Source: Sphingomonas piscis (lineage in GTDB: Bacteria > Pseudomonadota > Alphaproteobacteria > Sphingomonadales > Sphingomonadaceae). From it: a stretch of 64,000 nt of DNA. Position numbers and translations under genes: made by a program. A model generated the notes under the pieces. It was not told where the DNA came from, made no database searches, and worked only from the letters and a program-made list of their open reading frames with translations. The DNA is taken from the NCBI RefSeq assembly GCF_011300455.1, contig NZ_CP049869.1:2631501-2695500 (forward strand), in the 5' to 3' direction. Every line of letters begins with the position of its first letter. Within the stretch, counting starts at the first letter, position 1. This document shows positions 58,222 to 64,000 of the stretch, in pieces.

Positions 58222-58250
58222 TTGACAAAGAGCAGATTCGCGGGCGTAGC
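58222..58250 (+). promoter_or_regulatory. candidate aspS promoter -35 region
   Basis: TTGACA at 58222-58227 is an exact -35 consensus within the 110-base gap between rnd and aspS; the best-placed -10, 17 bases on, is a poor CGTAGC. The -35 is clear but the -10 is not. Confidence 0.35.
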
Positions 58251-58298
58251 GCGGCCCTTCATTTCCTATAACCTTCAGACGCCGGAAACGCCATCATC

Positions 58299-60074
58299 AT
58301 GCACGCCTATCGCAGCCACAATTGCGGCGACCTTCGCTCCAGCCATGTTGGCGAGACAGTGCGCCTGTCTGGTTGGGTCCATCGCAAGCGCGACCATGGC
58401 GGCGTGCTGTTCGTTGACCTTCGCGACCATTACGGGATCACGCAGATCGTCGCGGATACCGACAGCCCGGCATTGCCGATCCTCGACCGGCTGCGGGTCG
58501 AGTCGGTGGTCACCATCGACGGCAATGTGAAGGCGCGTGCCGAGGGCACCACCAACGCGAACTTGCCCACCGGCGACATCGAGGTGTTCGCCCGTGAGGT
58601 CACCGTCCAGTCGGCCGCCGCCGAACTGCCGATGCCGGTGGCGGGCGACCAGGAGTATCCCGAGGATATCCGCCTGAAGTACCGCTACCTCGACCTCCGC
58701 CGCGACCGCGTGCATCAGAACATGCTGCTCCGCTCGCAGGTGATCGCCTCGATCCGCCGACGAATGATTGAGCAGGGCTTTACCGAGTTCCAGACCCCGA
58801 TCCTGACCGCCAGCTCGCCCGAAGGCGCGCGCGACTATCTTGTCCCCAGCCGCGTCCATCCGGGCAAATTCTACGCACTCCCGCAGGCGCCGCAGATGTT
58901 CAAGCAGCTGCTGATGGTTGCCGGTTTCGACCGCTACTTCCAGATCGCGCCTTGCTTCCGCGATGAAGACGCACGCGCCGATCGCAGCCCGGGCGAATTC
59001 TACCAGCTCGACTTCGAGATGAGCTTCGTCACGCAGGACGATGTGTTCAACGCCATCGAGCCGGTGCTTTCGGGCGTGTTCCAAGAGTTCGCGGGCGACC
59101 GCTACGTCACGCCGGCCGGCGAGTTCGTACGCATTCCCTACAAGGAAGCTTTGCTGAAGTATGGCAGCGACAAGCCGGACCTCCGCAACCCCTTGCTGGT
59201 GTCCGACGTCGGCCAGCACTTCGCGGGCTCAGGCTTCGGCCTGTTTGCGAAGATCACCGACGGCGGCGGCGTGGTCCGCGCGGTGCCGGCGCCGAACACC
59301 GCTGGGCTCAGCCGCAAGTTCTTCGACGACATGAACGAGTGGGCACGCGGCGAGGGGTTCGCCGGTCTGGGCTATGCCACCCGCAAGGGCGGCGAATGGG
59401 GTGGGCCGATCGCCAAGAACCACGGCACCGAAGGAATGGACAAGCTCGCCGCCGAAATGGAACTCGGCCCCGACGACGGCATCTTCTTCGCTGCGGGCAA
59501 GGAGGCCGAAGCCGCCAAGCTCGCCGGATTGGCCCGAACGCGCGTGGCCGAGCAGCTCGACCTCATCGAGAAGAACGCCTACCGCTTCTGCTGGATCGTC
59601 GACTTTCCGATGTTCGAATATGACGAGCAGGCGAAGAAGATCGACTTTTCGCACAACCCCTTCTCGATGCCGCAGGGCGAATTGGAGGCGCTCGAGACGA
59701 AGGATCCGCTCGACATCCTGGCGTGGCAGTATGACATCGTCTGCAACGGCGTGGAGTTGAGCTCCGGCGCGATCCGGAACCACCGTCCGGATATCATGTA
59801 CAAGGCGTTCGAAATCGCCGGCTACAGCCGTGAGGACGTAGACACCAATTTCCCCGGCATGATTGGCGCGTTCAAGTATGGCGCGCCGCCGCACGGCGGC
59901 TCGGCGCCCGGCATCGACCGCATCGTCATGCTGCTCGCCGACGAGCCGAACATCCGCGAGGTGATCGTCTTCCCGATGACCCAGAAAGCGGAAGACCTGA
60001 TGATGAACGCGCCGGCGCCGGTGACGCCCAAGCAGCTCAAGGAGCTGTCGATCCGGGTTGTGGCGGATAGTTGA
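58299..60074 (+). CDS. aspS: aspartate--tRNA(Asp/Asn) ligase
   Basis: 591 residues. N-terminal OB fold ([20 protein letters not shown]), bacterial insertion domain, and class II motifs: motif 2 around [20 protein letters not shown] and motif 3 [16 protein letters not shown]. The ATP/Asp loop [16 protein letters not shown] is present. Alphaproteobacteria commonly use a non-discriminating AspRS with GatCAB to make Asn-tRNA; I infer but cannot show that here. Its 3' end overlaps the convergent greB by 38 bases. Confidence 0.95.
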   Translation: MHAYRSHNCGDLRSSHVGETVRLSGWVHRKRDHGGVLFVDLRDHYGITQIVADTDSPALPILDRLRVESVVTIDGNVKARAEGTTNANLPTGDIEVFAREVTVQSAAAELPMPVAGDQEYPEDIRLKYRYLDLRRDRVHQNMLLRSQVIASIRRRMIEQGFTEFQTPILTASSPEGARDYLVPSRVHPGKFYALPQAPQMFKQLLMVAGFDRYFQIAPCFRDEDARADRSPGEFYQLDFEMSFVTQDDVFNAIEPVLSGVFQEFAGDRYVTPAGEFVRIPYKEALLKYGSDKPDLRNPLLVSDVGQHFAGSGFGLFAKITDGGGVVRAVPAPNTAGLSRKFFDDMNEWARGEGFAGLGYATRKGGEWGGPIAKNHGTEGMDKLAAEMELGPDDGIFFAAGKEAEAAKLAGLARTRVAEQLDLIEKNAYRFCWIVDFPMFEYDEQAKKIDFSHNPFSMPQGELEALETKDPLDILAWQYDIVCNGVELSSGAIRNHRPDIMYKAFEIAGYSREDVDTNFPGMIGAFKYGAPPHGGSAPGIDRIVMLLADEPNIREVIVFPMTQKAEDLMMNAPAPVTPKQLKELSIRVVADS

Positions 60075-60540
60075 TGGCCAGCACCTCATAGCTCTTCTCG
60101 CCAGCCGGTAAGCGGACGATCCGCTCGTCGCCGATGCGGGCGCCGATGAGCGCGCGAGTGATGGGGGCGCTCCATCCGATGTGACCAGAGGAGGCGTCCG
60201 CCTCGTCATTGCCGACGATGGTAACGGTTCGGCGGTTATCGTCCGCATCGGCCAGTTCGACCGTCGCGCCGAAGCGGACCTGGTCACGGCTGCCCTGCGC
60301 CGCGGGGTCGACGACCTTGGCATCCTTCATCACCTTGGCGAGATAGCCGAGACGCCGGTCAATCTCACGCAGCCGTTTGCGGCCGTAGATGTAATCGCCA
60401 TTCTCCGATCGGTCCCCGTTGCCGGCGGCCCAGGAAATGGTTTCAACCAGCTTCGGCCGCTCGGTGCCGAACAGCTGCTCATATTCGGCGCGGATGCGGG
60501 CGAAGCCTTGCGGAGTGATGTAGCGGTCGGTCGAGCTCAT
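60037..60540 (-). CDS. greB: transcription elongation factor GreB
   Basis: 167 residues. The coiled-coil tip [18 protein letters not shown] is the GreB form (more basic than GreA) and would reach the active site of RNA polymerase to stimulate RNA cleavage. The FKBP-like C-terminal domain follows ([36 protein letters not shown]). ATG 60540 gives the normal N-terminus. The last twelve or so codons lie antisense to the end of aspS. Confidence 0.88.
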   Translation of the reverse strand: MSSTDRYITPQGFARIRAEYEQLFGTERPKLVETISWAAGNGDRSENGDYIYGRKRLREIDRRLGYLAKVMKDAKVVDPAAQGSRDQVRFGATVELADADDNRRTVTIVGNDEADASSGHIGWSAPITRALIGARIGDERIVRLPAGEKSYEVLAINYPPQPGSTAP

Positions 60541-60550
60541 GTGCCCAGCC

Positions 60551-62515
60551 TTAGCCTGGACGCGACTTCCCAAGATAGCGGGAGACATGCATAGCCGATT
60601 GCGGCGTGGGCGACGGGTTCAGGCTGTCATAGACGACGCTGTTCTCGATCACTCGCTGGACGTAGCCCTTGGTCTCGGTGAACGGGATTGCCTCAATCCA
60701 CTTAAGAACGTCGACGTTTCCACGCGGGTCGCCATTGGCGTTGATCCATTTGCGAACGTTGCCGGCGCCCGCATTGTAGCTTGCCACCGCCAGCGGAACG
60801 TTGCCGCCCCAAATATTAAGCAACCGCTGGAAGTAAGCCGAGCCGAGCATCACGTTGTAGGCGGGATCGGAGGTCAGCCGGCCATAATCATAGCCGTAAC
60901 CCATCTTGCCCGCCTGCTCCTGCGCAGTGCCCGGCATCAGCTGCATCATGCCGCGCGCGCCAGCGTGGCTGACAGCCGTTCGGTCAAAGCTACTCTCCTG
61001 TCGCGTGATCCCGTTGACCACCGATGGCAGGCTGGCTCGCTGGGCGAGGGCATGGACCGGGAAGGCCTGGCGGACATAGAACATGCTGCCGTTGTTGCGC
61101 GCTGCCCGGGCAACCCACACCGGCAGGTCGTCGCGACCGGTCTGCCGACCCATTTCGACAGCCAATGCGCGCTGGTTATTGTCCGTCAGCGATTCGGCAA
61201 GTGCACGGACGAAAAGCGCCTGATCCTGCCGTTGGCCTTGCTGGTCGAGCAGCCGCGTGGCGCGCACTAGGGGATTGCTATTGAAGAAGGCGCGGGCTGG
61301 GTCGTTCGGCGCAACCGCGGCGGCATGACCCGGCGCAGGGACGTTGCGGCCCGTCCGTTCAAGCGCCAGCTGTCCGTAGAAGAGTTCGGGATAGGCGGCC
61401 GCACGCTGGAAGTAGGAAGCGGCGGTTCCGGCCTGGCCTGCCGCAAGGGCGGCGCGTCCTGCCCAGTAGCTGCCCTTGGTCAGCACTTGGAGCGACTTGC
61501 CGCCGCGTGCGTAGCGATCGAACAAGGCGATGGCGTCGAGCGGCTTGGCATTGCGGTCCAATGCAGTCGTGCCGGCGAGCCACGTCAGACTGGTATATTT
61601 GTCCCGGATGCCGAGCGGCTGGGCGGCGATATCGGTGCCCGCGGGGAAGGCGTCGTCGACCTGCCGAGCGATGTTGTAGGCGGTGACATATTGCCGGTCA
61701 CGGTAAGCGCCGTTCGCCAGAGCCAGCAGCATTTCATAGAAACGGTCGGGATCACCTGGACGGATCGAGAATGCATGGGGACGAGCCGCCAGCGATCGTG
61801 CGGCTTGCTCGCTTCCGGCTGCCCGAAGGTAGCGAAGGCGATCCATCAGCAAACCCGCGTCCAGTCCGACGAGCCCCGCGACTTGCGAGAAACGCTGCTC
61901 GGCATCAGCGGTGCGTAGCTGCATCGCGATGCGCGCGGCGAGTGCAGGCTGCCGCGCCGGCGTTGCCAGACCCACGAAACGCTGGGCGTCGGTCGGCTTT
62001 TTGGCGAACAGAAGACCGTCGACCCTTCGCTCATGATCCGCGGCGGTAAAGATCCCGCCTAGCCGGGCATAGAGCTGCTGCTCATGCTCTGGGCCGAGGT
62101 CACCCGCCGCCCAGGCACTGCGCGCCGCGGATGCCGCCTCCGCCGAGCGACCCGCAGCCTGCAACGCCATCGCCAGCTGCGCATGGCCGTTGCCAGTAGT
62201 GGGTGCTTTCTGCCCGAAGAATGCGAGCACGGTGGGACCATGTTCGCCGATCCGCATGGCTTTCTCGGCGTTGAGGCGCATGTTCGTCTCACCCGGCCAA
62301 CCGGGATTGGCGATCAGGAAACCCGCGTAGGTCGCGAAGCCGTAGCGATCGCTCTGACGGAGCTGCCGCCAGGTGCCAAGGGCGGCATTGATGTCGGCAT
62401 TGGCGTAGGCTGGAACGGCCCCGTAGCGGACCGTCGGAAGCTGAGCGGAAGCGGATGGTGCCACCATCAATCCGACGGCGAGGAGAAAAGCTGCGCGCCT
62501 CATGCTGGACATCAT
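60551..62515 (-). CDS. slt: soluble lytic murein transglycosylase
   Basis: Cuts peptidoglycan between MurNAc and GlcNAc. About 654 residues. A signal peptide (MRRAAFLLAVGLMVAPSASAQ) is followed by a long helical superhelix and the C-terminal SLT domain, with catalytic Glu in NGITRQESSFDRTAVSHAGA, then GMMQLMPGTA and VASYNAGAGNVRKWI. The start at ATG 62515 has AAGGA ten bases upstream. Divergent from dapA, another peptidoglycan-related gene. Confidence 0.93.
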   Translation of the reverse strand: MMSSMRRAAFLLAVGLMVAPSASAQLPTVRYGAVPAYANADINAALGTWRQLRQSDRYGFATYAGFLIANPGWPGETNMRLNAEKAMRIGEHGPTVLAFFGQKAPTTGNGHAQLAMALQAAGRSAEAASAARSAWAAGDLGPEHEQQLYARLGGIFTAADHERRVDGLLFAKKPTDAQRFVGLATPARQPALAARIAMQLRTADAEQRFSQVAGLVGLDAGLLMDRLRYLRAAGSEQAARSLAARPHAFSIRPGDPDRFYEMLLALANGAYRDRQYVTAYNIARQVDDAFPAGTDIAAQPLGIRDKYTSLTWLAGTTALDRNAKPLDAIALFDRYARGGKSLQVLTKGSYWAGRAALAAGQAGTAASYFQRAAAYPELFYGQLALERTGRNVPAPGHAAAVAPNDPARAFFNSNPLVRATRLLDQQGQRQDQALFVRALAESLTDNNQRALAVEMGRQTGRDDLPVWVARAARNNGSMFYVRQAFPVHALAQRASLPSVVNGITRQESSFDRTAVSHAGARGMMQLMPGTAQEQAGKMGYGYDYGRLTSDPAYNVMLGSAYFQRLLNIWGGNVPLAVASYNAGAGNVRKWINANGDPRGNVDVLKWIEAIPFTETKGYVQRVIENSVVYDSLNPSPTPQSAMHVSRYLGKSRPG

Positions 62516-62593
62516 GCCGATACCGTCCTTATCAGGCCATGAACGTGGCCACCCCGTCATGTTCAGCAAACTCACCGCACAAGGCTTAGGTTC

Positions 62594-63469
62594 ATGTTTT
62601 TCGGGTCTATTCCCGCGCTGATCACCCCCTTTTCGGATGGCCGTGTCGACGAGGCCACATTCCGCGATTTCGTGGAGTGGCAGGTCGCTGAGGGCAGCGA
62701 TGCGCTGGTGCCGGTGGGCACCACCGGAGAATCCGCCACCCTAGATTTCGAGGAGCATCACCGGGTCATTGCGATCTGCGTCGAGCAGGCGCGGGGGCGC
62801 GTTCCGGTGATCGCCGGGTGCGGATCGAACAACACGCAATCGGCCATTGCCAACATGCGGGAGGCTCAGAAGGATGGCGCCGACGCCGCGCTCGTCGTCT
62901 TGCCCTATTACAACCGGCCAAGCCAAGCGGGGTTGATCGCTCACTTCAAGGCGCTCGCCGACGCCTGCGACCTGCCGATCGTTGTTTACAACGTGCCCGG
63001 ACGGACGGTGACCAACATCACGGTGGAAACGCTGGCCGAAGTGTCGCGCATCCCGTCGGTAATCGGGATCAAGGATGCGACGGGCGACCTTGGCAGGGTG
63101 ACGGCCCAGCGCGCCGCTTGCGGGGAGACCTTTTGCCAATTGTCGGGCAATGACGAAACGGCGCTCGGCTTCAACGCGATGGGCGGGGTCGGGTGCATTT
63201 CCGTCAGCGCCAATGTCGCGCCGCGTCTTTGTTCCGACTTTCAGCGCGCAACGCGTGAAGGGCGCTGGGATGAGGCGCTGGAGCTTCAGGACAGGTTGTA
63301 CCCGCTCCACGTCGCGCTGTTTACCGACGCTTCGCCGGCACCGGTGAAATACGCGGTCAGCCGGGTTCGTCCGGGCTTCGACCCCTCGGCGCGGCTGCCG
63401 ATCGTCGAAGCGTCGGAAGCGAGCCGGCAGGCGGTCGATGCCGCGCTGGCCCATGCGGGGCTGATCTAG
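62594..63469 (+). CDS. dapA: 4-hydroxy-tetrahydrodipicolinate synthase
   Basis: First committed step of lysine and diaminopimelate synthesis. 291 residues. Motifs: [31 protein letters not shown] with the catalytic Tyr region, and the Schiff-base Lys in [11 protein letters not shown]. Full-length TIM barrel. Followed seven bases later by smpB. Confidence 0.96.
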   Translation: MFFGSIPALITPFSDGRVDEATFRDFVEWQVAEGSDALVPVGTTGESATLDFEEHHRVIAICVEQARGRVPVIAGCGSNNTQSAIANMREAQKDGADAALVVLPYYNRPSQAGLIAHFKALADACDLPIVVYNVPGRTVTNITVETLAEVSRIPSVIGIKDATGDLGRVTAQRAACGETFCQLSGNDETALGFNAMGGVGCISVSANVAPRLCSDFQRATREGRWDEALELQDRLYPLHVALFTDASPAPVKYAVSRVRPGFDPSARLPIVEASEASRQAVDAALAHAGLI

Positions 63470-63476
63470 GCACCGC

Positions 63477-63959
63477 ATGGCCAAGGAGCCCCAGCAGCCC
63501 TTCGACAAGGTCAAGGTCGTCGCCGAGAACCGGCGCGCCCGCTACGACTATTTCGTCGAGGAGCGCTTCGAGGCCGGGATCGAACTCCAAGGCACGGAGG
63601 TGAAGTCGCTTCGCACCGGCGAGGGCTCGATCGCGGAGAGCTATGCTACCGTCGATGGCGATCAAGTGTTCCTGATCAATGCTTCCATTCCGCAGTATAA
63701 AAGCGGAAGCTGGATGAACCATGAGCCCCGGCGGCCGCGCCGGTTGCTGATGAAGCGGCGGGAGATCAACAAGCTTACCGGCGCCATCCAGCGGCAAGGG
63801 CTGACGGTGGTGCCTCTGTCCGTCTACTTCAACACCAGCGGCAAGGCGAAGATCGAGCTTGCGCTGGCGCGGGGTAAGAAAGCGCACGACAAGCGCGAGA
63901 CCATCAAGGAACGCGACTGGAAGCGGGAGCAGGGGCGTCTCCTTCGCGACAATCGGTGA
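63477..63959 (+). CDS. smpB: SsrA-binding protein SmpB
   Basis: Brings tmRNA to stalled ribosomes. 160 residues. Motifs: [40 protein letters not shown], and the basic C-terminal tail [20 protein letters not shown] that enters the mRNA channel. dapA-smpB is a common order in alphaproteobacteria. The ssrA RNA itself is not in the window. Confidence 0.96.
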   Translation: MAKEPQQPFDKVKVVAENRRARYDYFVEERFEAGIELQGTEVKSLRTGEGSIAESYATVDGDQVFLINASIPQYKSGSWMNHEPRRPRRLLMKRREINKLTGAIQRQGLTVVPLSVYFNTSGKAKIELALARGKKAHDKRETIKERDWKREQGRLLRDNR

Positions 63960-64000
63960 TCGTCTTCACGCGTGCTCATCCGCGCTATGACACGGCCTCA
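63956..64000 (+). CDS. start of a further gene (3'-truncated)
   Basis: GTG at 63956 overlaps the smpB stop as GTGA and opens a frame ([15 protein letters not shown]) to the end of the window. Fifteen codons are too few to identify a family. Coupling to smpB is the only support. Confidence 0.3.
   Translation, partial: MIVFTRAHPRYDTAS

Overview
The window looks like a chromosomal core region of a GC-rich alphaproteobacterium of the order Sphingomonadales (Sphingomonas/Sphingomicrobium-like). Support comes from: LexA boxes of the alphaproteobacterial type GTTC-N7-GTTC in front of lexA and rmuC; the pckA / chvI-chvG-hprK-rapZ-EIIA-HPr arrangement; a DUF1467 gene after the RNase J gene; a DUF2336 gene next to a histidine kinase; and short HdaA and HprK proteins. 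The assignment rests on gene content and remembered gene order, not on a search. Coding density is very high. No stretch above about 300 bases lacks a gene, and I see no rRNA, tRNA, insertion sequence, prophage or CRISPR array.

Layout. 1-7835 (+): the end of the complex I operon (nuoL fragment, nuoM, nuoN) runs into birA, coaX, RNase J and DUF1467. 7955-14584: less conserved genes, namely a HEITH metallopeptidase, a membrane-anchored coiled-coil protein, a nucleotidyltransferase-like membrane protein, a DUF2336 protein and a kinase-like protein without the phospho-accepting histidine. 14581-19828: gltA and gltX (minus), comEC (plus), lexA (minus). 19829-26146: ppiD (minus), then tpiA, secG, pyrG, a monooxygenase-like gene and trxB. 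26147-29504: panD, truA and fmt (minus), then recR and def. 29521-31805: a Cys-rich copper-type protein, SOS-type rmuC and a small protein with its own terminator. 31808-37607 (minus): lipoprotein, tRNA/rRNA methyltransferase, then the regulatory PTS (HPr, EIIA, RapZ, HprK) joined to ChvG-ChvI, divergent from pckA. 39442-44988: NfeD/SPFH pair, CitE-like, guaB, rsmB, TPR protein. 44985-50470 (minus): lptD-surA-pdxA-rsmA. 50579-57013: pepA-holC-ndk, purM-purN, DUF2066-like gene and hdaA. 57010-64000: rnd, aspS, greB, lytic transglycosylase, dapA, smpB and the start of one more frame.

How the genes work together. Three themes stand out. First, a carbon/cell-envelope control hub: ChvGI plus a PTS without sugar permeases, next to the gluconeogenic gene pckA. 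Second, an SOS pair (lexA and rmuC), each with a perfect LexA box overlapping a plausible -10 element. Third, outer-membrane assembly and purine genes in orders shared with gammaproteobacteria.

Most notable oddities. gltX and fmt, both central to translation, each carry a one-base deletion that breaks the frame, and adding one base restores a full-length gene in both cases. purN is fused to an MmcQ/YjbR-type domain. birA seems to start with CTG. comEC seems to lack the segment between its last membrane helix and its C-terminal tail. Convergent genes often share stop-codon bases with no terminator between them. I did not find a clearly new multi-gene system; the best candidates for new biology are the 11001-14584 trio and the PurN-YjbR fusion.
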